This document shows, one piece after another, positions 35,401-47,300 of a stretch of DNA of 64,000 nucleotides (position 1 is the stretch's first letter; each line of letters starts with the position of its first letter). The translations under genes and the position numbers were made by a program. Origin of the DNA: Echiichthys vipera. Taxonomy: Eukaryota > Chordata > Actinopteri > Perciformes > Trachinidae. The notes under the pieces are model-generated. The model did no database searches. It was not told where the DNA came from and worked only from the letters and a program-made list of their open reading frames with translations. Location of the stretch: the NCBI GenBank assembly GCA_963691815.1, contig OY829666.1:620001-684000 (forward strand), given 5' to 3'.

Positions 35401-35485
35401 GAAGTCTTTTCTTCCGGCGGACATCAAACTTTATAATTCATCTCCCCCCAGTCAGGTAAGGAACAGTGGAGACACTGTATCCTGA
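32471..35485 (+). CDS. L2-group LINE ORF2: endonuclease and reverse transcriptase
   Basis: A single uninterrupted 1004-residue frame. Residues 1-80 are a basic leader with YTREQLL and a KRRYKP stretch. The endonuclease domain (about 80-300) shows GNVRSL (89-94), FTETW (118-122), GDFNH (241-245) and SDHN (291-294). A basic coiled-coil-like linker (about 385-435) and a proline-rich spacer (about 485-525) follow. The reverse transcriptase has PGKAAGPDG (about 545-553), DYRPVALTS (606-614), FMDFSSAFNTI (675-685, catalytic Asp), GAPQGTVLSP (733-742) and FADD (764-767, catalytic Asp pair). It nicks DNA and copies its own RNA at the nick (target-primed reverse transcription). All visible catalytic motifs are intact. 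No separate ORF1 precedes it, as in many single-ORF L2 elements. Residues 5-18 are hydrophobic, so the true start might be a later Met. Other clades close to L2 (Rex1, CR1) remain possible. Confidence 0.93.
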   Translation: MFVNFLTSVCLILGTIFADRVSVWTQQCGGSIVYTREQLLSLAPTALMRERPEIPKELRRKYRGCKAGRKQREKKRRYKPSLPSITMGNVRSLANKMDELAGLVKTQWMYRVSSVLCFTETWLHEDIPDSNVTVDGFQTVRADRSHRESGKRKGGGLAILINNKWCHPGHVTVKERVCSPDIELLAVSLRPYYLPREFSHVIVLVVYVPPTANAARASDVIHTVVAGLQTRHPDAFIAISGDFNHITLAATLPTFKQFVDCPTRENKTLDLLYANVKEAYSSTALPPLGRSDHNLIHLQPLYKPQVQRLPVTTRTVRRWSQETDEALQGCFELTDWDLLCNSHGEDLDDLTDCITGYINFCVDSVVPTETVLCFPNNKPWVTRDIKVLLNAKKRAFREGDREQMRQVQRELKERIQQGKDTYRRKLEHKLQQNNLKDVWSGMRSITGYKPSGSQTVGGGTERANELNLFFNRFDERALDHLPTAPLQPPTSKPPTLLTPPPQFLPDFALPVPSPPPSPLSTPTNTHSRQTFTAEQVRKELCRLRPGKAAGPDGVSPRVLKTCAIQLCGVLQYIYNLSLSLEKVPVLWKTSCLVPLPKKVRPSTSEDYRPVALTSHLMKSLERLVLSLLRPLVSSSLDPLQFAYQPRLGVEDAIIFLLNRACAHLDRAGTTVRILFMDFSSAFNTIRPALLGRKLTAMQVDPPLVSWITDYLTGRPQYVRLQDGVSDTVVCSTGAPQGTVLSPFLFTLYTSDFQFLSESCHLQKFADDSAIVGCVSEGKEEEYRGVVDSFVDWCAANHLILNATKTKELVVDFRRSKSAPTPISINGLTVDVVQDYKYLGVYLDNKLDFSKNTEAVYKKGQSRLYFLRRLRSFNVCNTMLRMFYQSVVASAIFFAVVCWGSRLRAADAKRISKIIRKAGSVLGVKLDSLVAVSERRMLSKLHSILDNNSHPLHQLLTSSRSTFSHRLILPRCNTERRRKSFLPADIKLYNSSPPSQVRNSGDTVS

Positions 35486-35522
35486 AAATGTCACTTTGTC
35501 ACTTTATACCATCACTGCATCA

Positions 35523-35552
35523 CTTTATTCAGTTGTACTTTATTCAGTTGTA
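35523..35552. repeat. 15-bp tandem duplication in LINE 3' UTR
   Basis: CTTTATTCAGTTGTA occurs twice back to back, just past the ORF2 stop. Confidence 0.9.
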
Positions 35553-35574
35553 CTGTCACTTACTTCAGTAAGTA

Positions 35575-35790
35575 ATGCTGCTATACGACACTGTCACTTC
35601 ATATCACCACTACATCACTTTATTTATTTATTAATGGTTTACTGTAACTATCTGCTGATACACTTACTGTGCTTTAGGACATGCTGCTACATTTCACTGT
35701 GGTTTACTGTAACTGACTTAAGTACGAAATGCTGCTACACTCCACTGTGCCATACTGTCTCTTAGTTCTGTAGGACATGCTGCTACATTT
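35575..35790. repeat. Degenerate 48-bp repeats in LINE 3' UTR
   Basis: ATGCTGCTAC starts at 35681, 35729 and 35777, exactly 48 bp apart each time, with related flanks (CACTGTG, GTAGGACATG). A more distant copy starts at 35575. Such 3' UTR repeats can be copied by the element's own reverse transcriptase, but no role is shown here. Confidence 0.75.
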
Positions 35791-36080
35791 TTAACATTTT
35801 TAACACTTATAACTTATCGCTCCTTCTCACTTATTTAGTTTGTACTTATTTTATTTCAATCTGCTGCTAAACTGCACACTGCGTATTGTTGTATATTGTA
35901 TAAACCTGCGCTTAACCACGATGTCTGTTGCACTCTGTCACACTTGGTTCATTGCTTGATTTATCTGACGTTAGCTTTATTTTGATATGATTTATGTTTA
36001 TGCTTATTGTCACTCTGATCCTTTTCCTCCTTTGTATCGAAACTGTTGCACAATAATTTCCCTCGGGATAAATAAAGCTT

Positions 36081-36101
36081 CTTGAATCTTGAATCTTGAA
36101 T
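36081..36101 (+). repeat. LINE 3' tail, (CTTGAAT)3
   Basis: Three perfect 7-bp repeats follow AATAAAGCTT and end two bases before satellite resumes. In L2/CR1-type LINEs a short repeated tail marks the 3' end used for priming at the target. Confidence 0.88.
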
Positions 36102-38390
36102 CCAAACACATGTTTAAGTTCCCTCTAGGAGCCAAAACGTGATCTAAAGTGTCGTCTTGGAAGCTAAAACTTGTGCTAAAGTGCGTTCTAAAAACCAAAA
36201 CTTGAGCTAAAGTGCCCTCTAGGAGCCAAAACACGTGTTAAAGTTTCCTATACGAGCCAAACGTTGTGCTAAAGTGCCCTCTAGGAGCCAAACATGCTAT
36301 AGAACCTTCTAGAAACAAAAACTTGTGCAAAAATTCCCTCTGTGAGCCTAAACACGTGGGAACGTGCCCTCTAGAAACATAACTTGTGCTAAAGTGCCTT
36401 CTAGGAGCCCAAACACGTGCTAAAGTGCACTCTTGGGAGCCAAAATGTGTGCTAAAGTATCCTCTTGGGAGCCAAAACGTGTGCTAAAGTATTCTCTTGG
36501 GAGCCAAAACTTGTGCTAAAGTGCCCGCTAGGAGCCCAAACACATGTTAAAGTATCTTCTAGGAGACAAAACTTCTGCTAATGTGCCCTCTAGGAGGTTA
36601 AACACATGCTAAAGGGCCCTCTAGGAGCCAAAACGTGATCTAAAGTGTCGTCTTGGAAGCTGAAACGTGTGCTAAAGTTCGTCTAGAAACCAAAACTTGA
36701 GCTAAAGTGCCCTCTAGGAGCCAAAACACGTGTTAAAGTTTCCTCTGCGAGCCAAACATTGTGCTAAAGTGCCCTCTTGGAGCCTAAACACGTGTTAAAG
36801 TGTCCTCTAGGGGACAAACATGCTATAGTACCCTCTAGAAACCAAAACTTGTGCTAAAATTCCCTCTAGGAGCCTAAACATGTGGTAAAGTGCTCTCTAG
36901 AAACCAAAACTTGTGCTAAAGTGCCCTCTAGGAGCCCAAACACGTGTTTCAGTGTCCTCTAGGGGACAAAACTTGTGCAAAAGTGCCCTCTCGGAGCCTG
37001 AACATGTGCTTAAGTTCCGTCTAGGAGCCAAAACGTGTACTAAAGTGCCGTCTTGGAAGCCAAAACGTGTGCTAAAGTGCTCTCTTCGGAGCCCAAACAC
37101 GTGCTAATGTGCCCTCTAGGAGCCCAAACACGTGCTAAAGTGCACTCTTGGGAGCCAAAACATGCGCTAAAGTGTAGCTTGGAAGCCAAACCGCGTGTTA
37201 AAGTGCTCTCTTCCGAGCCAAAAAGTGTGCTTAAGTACTCTCTTAGAAGCCCAAACACATGCTAAAGTGCCCTCTAGGAGCCCAAACAAGTGCAAAAGTG
37301 CACTCGTGGGAGCCAAAACGTGTGCTAAAGTATCCTCTTTTTAGCCAAAACGTGTACTAAAGTGCCCTCTAGGAGCCAAACATGCTAGAGAACCTTCTAG
37401 AAACCAAAACTTGTGCTAAAATTCCCTCTGTGAGCCTAAACACGTGGGAACGTGCCCTCTAGAAACATAACTTGTGCTAAAGTGCCTTCTAGGAGCCCAA
37501 ACACGTGTTAAAGTGTCCTCTAGGGGACAAAACTTGTGCGAAAGTGCCCTCTCGGAGCCTAAACACGTGCTTAAGTTCCCTCTAGGAGCCAAAACGTGTA
37601 CTAAAGTGCACTCTTGGAGGCCAAAACGTGCGCTAAAGTGTCCTCTAGTGGACAAAACTTGTGCTAAAGTGACCTCTAGAAACACAAAACGTGCTTAAGT
37701 ACCCTCTAAGAGCCAAAACGTGTGCTAAAGTGCTCTCTTGAGAGCCAGAACTTGTGCTAAGGATCCGTCTTGGAAGCTAAAACGTGTGCTTAAGTGCCCT
37801 CTAGGAGCCAAACATGCGAGAGTAACCTCTAGAAACCAAAACTTGTGCTAAAGTTCCCTCTAGGAGCCTAAACACATGGTAAAGTGCCCTCTAGAAACCA
37901 AATCCTGTGCTAAAGTGCCCTCTAGGAGCCCAAACACGTGTTAAAGTGTCCTCTAGGGTACAAAACTTGTGCTAGAGTACACTCTAGAAACCAAGACTTG
38001 TGCTAAAGTGACCTCTAGGAGCCTAAACACGTGCTTAAGTTCCCTCTAGGAGCCAAAACTTGTACTACAGTGATCTCTTGAGAGCCAAAACGTGTGCTAA
38101 GGATCCGTCTTGGAAGCCAAAACGTGTGCTTAAGTCCTCTCTTGGGAGCCAAAACGTGTGCTAAAGAACTCTCTTAGGAGCCCAAACACCTGTAAAGTGC
38201 CCTCTAGCTACCCAAACACGTGCTACAGTACTCTCTTGGAGCTCGACCAATTGCTAAAGTGGCCTCTAGGAGCCCAAACACGTGCTTAAGTGCCCTCTAG
38301 GAGCCAAAACGTGTGCTAAAGTGTCGTCTTGGAAGCCGAAACGCGTGTTAAAGTGCTCTCTTCGGAGCCAGAACTTGTGCTTAAGTACTC

Positions 38391-41300
38391 TTAAACAAGC
38401 CCAAACACGTACTAAAGTGCCCTCTAGGAGCCCAAACACGTGCTAAAGTGCACTCTACGGAGCCAAAACGTGTGCTAAAGTAACCTCTTGGGAGCCAAAA
38501 CGTGTGCTAAAGTGCCCTCTTGGAGCCAAACATGCGAGAGTAACCTCTAGAAACCAAAACTTGTGCTAAATTTCCCTCTAGGAGCCCAAACACGTGCTAA
38601 AGTGCACTCTACGGAGCCAAAACGTGTGCTAAAGTAACCTCTTGGGAGCCAAAACGTGTGCTAAAGTGCCCTCTTGGAGCCAAACATGCGAGAGTAACCT
38701 CTAGAAACCAAAACTTGTGCTGAAGTGCCCTCTAGGAGCCCAAACACATGTTAAAGTGGCCTCTGCGAACCAAAACTTGTGCTAAAGTGCCCTCTAGGAG
38801 CCTAAACACATGTTTAAGTTCCCTCTAGGAGCGAAAACGTGTACTAAAGTGCCGTCTTGGAAGCCAAAACATGTGTTAAAGTGCTATCTTGGGAGCCAAA
38901 ATGTGTGCTTACGTGCTCTCTTAGGATGTCCAAACAGGTGCTAAAGTGCCCACTAGGAGCCAAACATGCTATAGTACCCACTAGAAACCTAAACGTGTGC
39001 TAAAATTCCCTCTAGGAGCCTAAACACGTGGTAAAGTGCCCTCTAGAAACCAAAACTTTTGCTAAAGTGCACTCTTGGGAGCCAAAACATGAGCTAAAGT
39101 GTCCTCTAGGGGACAAAACCTGTGCTAAAGTGACCTCTAGGAGCCCAAACTCGTGCTAAAGTGCACTCTTGGAAGCCAAAATGTGTGCTAAATCATCCTC
39201 TTGGGAGCCAAAACATGTGCTAAAGTGCCCTCTAGGAGGCAAACATGCTAGAGTACCCTCTAGAAACCAAAACTTGTGCTAAAGTTCCCTCTAGGAGCCC
39301 AAACACGTGTTAAAGTGTCCTCTAGGGTACAAAACTTGTGCTAGAGTACACTCTAGAAACCAAGACTTGTGCTAAAGTGCCCTCTAGGAGCCTAAACACG
39401 TGTTACAGTGTCCTCTACGAGCCAAACCCCGTGGTAAAGTGACCTCTAGGAGCCTAAACACGTGCTTAAGTTCCCTCTAGGAGCCAAAACTTGTACTACA
39501 GTGATCTCTTGAGAGCCAAAACGTGTGCTAAGGATCCGTCTTGGAAGCCAAAACGTGTGCTTAAGTCCTCTCTTGGGAGCCAAAACGTGTGCTAAAGAAC
39601 TCTCTTAGGAGCCCAAACACCTGTAAAGTGCCCTCTAGCTACCCAAACACGTGCTACAGTACTCTCCTGGAGCTCGACCAATTGCTAAAGTGGCCTCTAG
39701 GAGCCCAAACACGTGCTTAAGTGCCCTCTAGGAGCCAAAACGTGTGCTAAAGTGTCGTCTTGGAAGCCGAAACGCGTGTTAGTGCTCTCTTCGGAGCCAG
39801 AACTTGTGCTTAAGTACTCTTAAACAAGCCCAAACACGTACTAAAGTGCCCTCTAGGAGCCCAAACACATGCTAAAGTGCACTCTTGGGAGCCAAAACGT
39901 GTGCTAAAGTAACCTCTTGGGAGCCAAAACGTGTGCTAAAGTGCCCTCTTGGAGCCAAACATGCGAGAGTAACCTCTAGAAACCAAAACTTGTGCTAAAT
40001 TTCCCTCTAGGAGCCTAAACACGTGTTAAAGTGCCCTCTAGAAACCAAAACTTGTGCTAAAGTGCCCTCTAGGAGCCCAAACACGTGTTAAAGTGGCCTC
40101 TGCGAACCAAAACTTGTGCTAAAGTGCCCTCTAGGAGCCTAAAGACACGTTTAAGTTCCCTCTAGGAGCGAAAACGTGTACTAAAGTGCCGTCTTGGAAG
40201 CCAAAACATGTGTTAAAGTGCTATCTTGGGAGCCAAAATGTGTGCTTACGTGCTCTCTTAGGATGCCCAAACAGGTGCTAAAGTGCCCACTAGGAACCAA
40301 ACATGCTATAGTACCCACTAGAAACCAAAACTTGTGCTAAAATTCCCTCTAGGAGCCTAAACACGTGGTAAAGTGCCCTCTAGAAACCAAAACTTTTGCT
40401 AAAGTGCACTCTTGGGAGCCAAAACATGAGCTAAAGTGTCCTCTAGGGGACAAAACCTGTGCTAAAGTGACCTCTAGGAGCCCAAACTCGTGCTAAAGTG
40501 CACCCTTGGAAGCCAAAATGTGTGCTAAATCATCCTCTTGGGAGCCAAAACATGTGCTAAAGTGCCCTCTAGGAGGTAAACATGCTAGAGTACCCTCTAG
40601 AAACCAAAACTTATGCTAAAGTTCCCTCTAGGAGCCAAAACATGTGTTAAAGTGTCCTCTAGGGGAAAAACACTTTCGCAAAAGTGCCCTCTATGAGCCT
40701 AAACACGTGCTAAAGTGCTCTCTAGGAGCCAAAACATGTGCTAAAGTGCCGTCTTGGAAGCCAAAACGTGTGCTAAAGTGCCCTCTAGGACCAAAACTTG
40801 TGCTAAAATACCCTCTAGGAGCCCAAACACGTGTTAAAGTGTCTTCTACGAGCCAAACCCTGTGCTAAAGTGCCGTCTAGGAGACTAAACACGTGCTTAA
40901 GTGCCCTCTAGGAACCAAAACGTGTGCTAAAGTGTCGTCTTGGAAGCCAAAATATGTGCTAAAATGAACTCTTAGGAGCTAAAACGTGTGCTAAAGTGCT
41001 CTCTTCGGAGCCAGAACTTGTGCTTAAGTACTCTTAAACAAGCCCAAACACGTACTAAAGTGCCCTCTAGGAGCCCAAACACGTGCTAAAGTGCACTCTT
41101 GGGAGCCAAAACGTGTGCTAAAGTAACCTCTTGGGAGCCAAAACGTGTGCTAAAGTGCCCTCTTGGAGCCAAACATGCGAGAGTAACCTCTAGAAACCAA
41201 ACTTGTGCTAAATTTCCCTCTAGGAGCCTAAACACGTGTTAAAGTGCCCTCTAGAAACCAAAACTTGTGCTAAAGTGCCCTCTAGGAGCCCAAACACGTG

Positions 41301-42100
41301 TTAAAGTGGCCTCTGCGAACCAAAACTTGTGCTAAAGTGCCCTCTAGGAGCCTAAAGACATGTTTAAGTTCCCTCTAGGAGCGAAAACGTGTACTAAAGT
41401 GCCGTCTTGGAAGCCAAAACATGTGTTAAAGTGCTATCTTGGGAGCCAAAATGTGTGCTTACGTGCTCTCTTAGGATGCCCAAACAGGTGCTAAAGTGCC
41501 CACTAGGAGCCAAACATGCTATAGTACCCACTAGAAACCAAAACTTGTGCTAAAATTCCCTCTAGGAGCCTAAACACGTGGTAAAGTGCCCTCTAGAAAC
41601 CAAAACTTTTGCTAAAGTGCACTCTTGGGAGCCAAAACATGAGCTAAAGTGTCCTCTAGGGGACAAAACCTGTGCTAAAGTGACCTCTAGGAGCCCAAAC
41701 TCGTGCTAAAGTGCACCCTTGGATGCCAAAATGTGTGCTAAATCATCCTCTTGGGAGCCAAAACATGTGCTAAAGTGCCCTCTAGGAGGTAAACATGCTA
41801 GAGTACCCTCTAGAAACCAAAACTTGTGCTAAAGTTCCCTCTAGGAGCCAAAACATGTGTTAAAGTGTCCTCTAGGGGAAAAAAACTTTCGCAAAAGTGC
41901 CCTCTATGAGCCTAAACACGTGCTAAAGTGCTCTCTAGGAGCCAAAACATGTACTAAAGTGCCGTCTTGGAATCCAAAACATGTGTTAAAGTGCTCTCTT
42001 GGGAGCCAAAATGTGTGCTTACGTGCTCTCTTAGGAGCCCAAACACTTGCTAAAGTGCCCTCTAGGAGCCCAAACATGTGCTTCAGTGCCATCTAGGAGC
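38391..42100. repeat. Higher-order repeat of 1.2-1.4 kb
   Basis: The marker TTAAACAAGCCC starts at 38391, 39820 and 41034, giving intervals of 1429 and 1214 bp. The surrounding units (CATGCGAGAGTAACC, GCGAACCAAAAC, GGATG(T/C)CCAAACAGG, AATCATCCTCTTGGG) keep their order in each copy. Confidence 0.83.
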
Positions 42101-44326
42101 CAAAATGTGTGCTAAAGTGCTCTCTTGGGAGCAAAATAATGCGCTAAAGTGCTCTCTTAGGAGTCCAAACACGTGCTAAAGTGCACTCTTGGGAGCCAAA
42201 ACATGTGCTAAAGTGCCCTCTAGGAGCCAATTATGCTAGAGTACCCTCTAAAAACCAAAACTTGTGCTAAAGTTCCCTCTAGGAGCCTAAACACGTGGTA
42301 AAGTGCCCTCTAAAATTCAAAAATTGTGTTAAAGTTCCCCCTAGGAGCCTAAACACATGTTTAAGTGTAGGGGCCAAAACGTGTGCTAATGTGCTCTCTT
42401 GAGAGCCAAAACGTGTGCTAAGGTGCCCTCTAGGTGCCTAAACACGTGCTTAAGTACCGTCTAGGAGCCAAAACGTGTGCTAAAGTGGTCTTTTAGGAGC
42501 CCAAACACGTGCTAAAGTACCCTCTAGGAGCCCAAGAATGTGCTAAAGTGCACTCTTGGGAGCCAAAACTTGTGCTAAAGTATCCTCTTGGGAGCCAAAA
42601 CATGTGCTAAAGTGCCCTCTAGGAGCCCAAACACGTGTTAAAGTGTCCTCTAGGGTACAAAACTTGTGCTAAAGTGCCCTCTAGGAGCTTAAACACAAGT
42701 CCCTTGTAGAAACCAAAAGGTGTGCTAAAGTGCTGTCTTGGAAGCCAAAACGTGTTTTAAAGTGCTCTCTTGGAGCCAAAACGTGTGCTAAAGTGCTCTC
42801 TTAGGAGCCAAAGCACGTTATAAAGTGCCCTCTAGGAACCCAAACAAGTGCTAAAGTGCCCTCTAGGAACCCAAACACGTGCTAAATTGCACTCTTGGGA
42901 GCCAAAACGTGCGCTAAAGTGTGGTCTTGGAAGCCAAAACGCGTGTTAAAGTGCTCTCTTCGGAGCCGAAACGTGTGCTTAAGTACTCTCTTAGAAGCCC
43001 AAACACGTGCTGAAGTGCCCTCTAGGAGCCCTAACACGTGCTAAAGTGCACTCTTGGGAGCCAAATGGTGTGCCAAAGTATTATCTTTTCAGCCAAAACG
43101 TGTACTAAAGTGCCCTCTAGGAGCCAAACATGCTAGAGTTCCCCCTAGAAACCAAAACTTGTGCTAAAATTCCCTCTGTGAGCCTAAAAACGTGTTAACG
43201 TGCCCTCTAGAAACCAAAACTTGTGGTAAAGTGCCCTCTAGAAACCAAAACTTGTGCTAAAGTTCCCTCTAGGAGCCCAAACACTTGTTAAAGTGTCCAC
43301 TAGGGGACAAAACTTGTGCTAATGTGCACTCTAGGAGCCTAAAGACGTGCTAAAGTTCCCATTGGGTGACAAAACTTGATCTAAATTTCTGTCTTTGAAG
43401 CCAAAATATGTTTTAAAGTGCTCTCTTGGAGCCAAAACGTGTGCTAAAGTTCTCTCTTTGGAGCCAAAACTTGTGCTTAAGTGCCCTGAAGGAGCCAAAC
43501 AGGCTAGAGTTCCCTCTACAAAACCAAAACTTGTGTTGAAGTGACCTCTTTGAGACTAAACCAAGGTAAAGTGCGCTACAGAAACCAAAACGTGTGCTAA
43601 AGTGCCGTCTTGGAAGCCAAAACGGGTGCTAAAGCACTCTCTTGGGAGCCAAAACGTGTGCTAAAGTGCTCTCTTAGGTGCCCAAACACATGTTAAAGTG
43701 CCGTCTTGGAGCCCAAGCACGTGTTAAAGTGTCCTCTAGGGGACAAAACTTGTGCTAAAGTGCCCTCTAGGAGCACAAAAACGTGTTAAAGTACCCTCTA
43801 GGAGCCACAACTTGTGCTAAAGTGTTCCCTTGAGAGCCAAAACGTTTTCTAAAGTGCTATAATGGGAGCCAAAACATGTGCTAAAGTGCTCTCTTAGGAG
43901 GCCAAACACCTGTAACGTGCCCTCTGGGAGCCCAAACACATGCTAAAGTGCCCTCTAGGAGCCTAAACACGTGTGAAAGTGTCCTCTACGAGCCAAAACC
44001 TGTGCTAAATTGCCCTCTAGGAGCCCAAACAAGTGCTAAAGTGCCCTCTAGGAGCCCAAAAACATGCTAAATTGCAACCTTGAAAGCCAAAACGTGTGCT
44101 AAAGTATCCGCTTGGGAGCCAAAACATGTGCTAAAGTGCCCTCTACGAGCCAAACATGCTAGAGTACACTCTAGAAACCAAAACTTGTGCTAAAGTGCCC
44201 TCTAGGAGCCTAAACACGTGCTTAAGTGCCCTCTAGTAGCCAAAACGTGTGCTAAAGTGTTGTCTTGGAAGCCCAGACGCGTGTTAAAGTGCTCTCTTCG
44301 GAGCCAAAACTTGTGCTTAAGTACTC

Positions 44327-47300
44327 TTAAACAAGCCCAAACAAGTACTAAAGTGCCCTCTAGGAGCCCAAACACGTGTTAAAGAGCACTCTTGTGAGCC
44401 AAAACGTGTGCTAAAGTATCCTCTTGGGAGCCAAAAAGTGTGCTAAAGTGCCCTCTTGGAGCCAAACATGCGAGAGTAACCTCTAGAAACCAAAACTTGT
44501 GCTAAATTTCCCTCTAGGAGCCTAAACACGTGGTAAAGTGCCCTCTAGAAACCTAAACTTGTGCTAAAGTGCCCTCTAGGAGCCCAAACACATATTAAAG
44601 TGTCCTCTGCGAACCAAAACTTGTGCTAAAGTGCCCTCTAGGAGCCTAAACACGTGTTTAAGTTCCCTCTAGGAGCGAAAACGTGTACTAAAATGCCGTC
44701 TTGAAAGCCAAAACAGGTGTTAAAGTGCTCTCTTGGGAGCCAAAATGTGTGCTTACGTGCTCTCTTAGGAGCCCAAACAGGTGCTAAAGTGCCCTCTAGG
44801 AGCCCAAACACGTGCTAAAGTGCACTCTTGGGAGCCAAAACGTGTGCTAAAGTATCCTCTTTTTAGCCAAAACGTGTACTAAAGTGCCCACTAGGAGCCA
44901 AACATGCTATAGTACCCTCTAGAAATCAAAACTTGTGCTAAAATTCCCTCTAGGAGCCTAAACAAGTGGTAAAGTGCCCTCTAGAAACCAAAACTTTTGC
45001 TAAAGTGCATTCTTGGGAGCCAAAACATGAGCTAAAGTGTCCTCTAGGGGACAAAACTTGTGCTAAAGTGACCTCTAGGAGCCCAAACTCGTGCTAAAGT
45101 GCACTCTTGGAAGCCAAAATGTGTGCTAAATCATCCTCTTGGGAGCCAAAACATGTGCTAAAGTGCCCTCTAGGAGGCAAACATGCTAGAGTACCCTCTA
45201 GAAACCAAAACTTGTGCTAAAGTTCCCTCTAGGAGCCCAAACACGTGTTAAAGTGTCCTCTAGGGGAAAAAAACTTTTGCGAAGGTGCCCTCTAGGAGCC
45301 TAAACACGTGCGTAAGTGCTCTCTAGGAGCCAAAACATGTGCTAAAGTGCCGTCTTGGAAGCCAAAACGTGTGCTAAAGTGCCCTCTAGGACCAAAACTT
45401 GTGCTAAAATACCCTCTAGGAGCCCAAACACGTGTTAAAGTGTCTTCTACGAGCCAAACCCCGTGCTAAAGTGCCGTCTAGGAGCCTAAACATGTGCTTA
45501 AGTGCCCTCTAGGAGCTAAAACGTGTACTAAAGTGCTCTCTTAGGAGCCCAAACATGTGCTAAAGTGCTCTCTAGGAGCCAAAAAATGTGCTAAAGTGTT
45601 GTCTTGGAAGCCAAAACGCGTGTTAAAGTGCTCTCTTCGGAGCCAAAACTTGTGCTTAAGTATTCTCTTACGATTCCAAACACATGCTAAAGTGCCCTCT
45701 AGGAGCCCAAACACGTGCTAAAGTGAACTCTTGGGAGCCAAAACGTGTGCTAAAGTATCCTCTTGGGAGCAAAAAACGCGTGCTAAAGTATCCTCTTGGG
45801 AGCCAAAACTTGTGCTAATGTGCCCTCTAGAAACCTAAACACGTGTTAAAGTGTCCTCTAGGGGACAAAACTTGTGCGAAAGTGCCATCTCGGAGCCTAA
45901 ACACGTGCTTAAATTCCCTCTAGGAGCCCAAACACGTGCTTAAGTGCCCTCTAGGAGCCAAAACGTGTGCTAAAGTGTTGTCTTGGAAGCCAAAACGCGT
46001 GTTAAAGTGCTTTCTTCGGAGCCAAAACTTGTGCTTAAGTACTCTCTTACGAGCCCAAACACATGCTAAAGTGCCCTCTAGGAGCCCAAACACGTGCTAG
46101 AGTGCACTCTTTGGAGCCAAAACGTGTGCTAAAGTATCCTCTTGGGAGCCAAAACGCGTGCTAAAGTATCCTCTTGGGAGCCAAAACTTCTGCTAAAGTG
46201 CCCTCTAGGAGCCTAAACACGTGGTAAAGTGCCCTCTAGAAACCAAAACTTGTGCTAAAGTGCACTCTAGGAGCCCAAACACGTGTTAAAGTGTCCTCTG
46301 CGAACCAAAACTTGTGCTAAAATGCCCTCTAGGAGCCTAAACACGTGTTTAAGTTCCCTCTAGGAGCGATTATGTGTACTAAAGTGCAGTAATGGAAGCC
46401 AAAACATGTGTTAAAGTGCTCTCTTGGGAGCCAAAATGTGTGCTTACGTGCTCTCTTAGGAGCCCAAACACTTGCTAAAGTGCCCTCTAGGAGCCCAAAC
46501 ACGTGCTTAAGTTCCCTCTAGGAGCCAAAACTTGTACTAAAGTGATCTCTTGAGAGCCAAAACGTGTGCTAAGGTGCCGTCTTGGAAGCTAAAACGTGTG
46601 CTTAAGTCCTCTCTTGGGAGCCAAAACGTGTGCTAAAGTGCTCTCTTAGAAGCCCAAACAACTGTGAAGTGCCCTCTAGGAGCCCAAACATGTGTTAAAG
46701 TGTCCTCTAGGGTACAAAACTTGTGCTAAAGTGCCCTTTAGGAGCCAAACATGCTAGAGTACACTCTAGAAACCAAAACTTGTGCTAAAGTGCCCTCAAG
46801 GAGCCCAAACACGTGTTATAGTGTCCTCTACGAGCCAAACCCCGTGGTAAAGTGACCTCTAGGAGCCTAAACACGTGCTTAAGTGCCCTCTAGTAGCCAA
46901 AACGTGTGCTAAAGTGTTGTCTTGGAAGCCCAGACGCGTGTTAAAGTGCTCTCTTCGGAGCCAAAACTTGTGCTTAAGTACTCTTAAACAAGCCCAAACA
47001 AGTACTAAAGTGCCCTCTAGGAGCCCAAACACGTGTTAAAGTGCACTCTTGTGAGCCAAAACGTGTGCTAAAGTATCCTCTTGGGAGCCAAAAAGTGTGC
47101 TAAAGTGCCCTCTTGGAGCCAAACATGCGAGAGTAACCTCTAGAAACCAAAACTTGTGCTAAATTTCCCTCTAGGAGCCTAAACACGTGGTAAAGTGCCC
47201 TCTAGAAACCTAAACTTGTGCTAAAGTGCCCTCTAGGAGCCCAAACACGTGTTAAAGTGTCCTCTGCGAACCAAAACTTGTTCTAAAGTGCCTTCTAGGA

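Larger units (their letters stand above)
32321..36103 (+). mobile_element. L2-group non-LTR retrotransposon, apparently full length
   Basis: A 3.8-kb element with about 150 bp of 5' leader (starting near GAAAATTTCAGTTCCGG), one 1004-codon ORF, a 0.6-kb 3' UTR, AATAAA near 36070 and a tail of three CTTGAAT repeats (36081-36101). Short 3' microsatellite tails instead of poly(A) are typical of the L2/CR1 group. It splits a satellite unit: GGAGCCTAAA lies on the left and AAACACATGTTTAAG on the right. The uninterrupted unit GGAGCCTAAACACATG can be seen near 38800, so the insertion site is read directly, with at most an AAA duplication. The intact ORF implies a young insertion. Confidence 0.92.
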
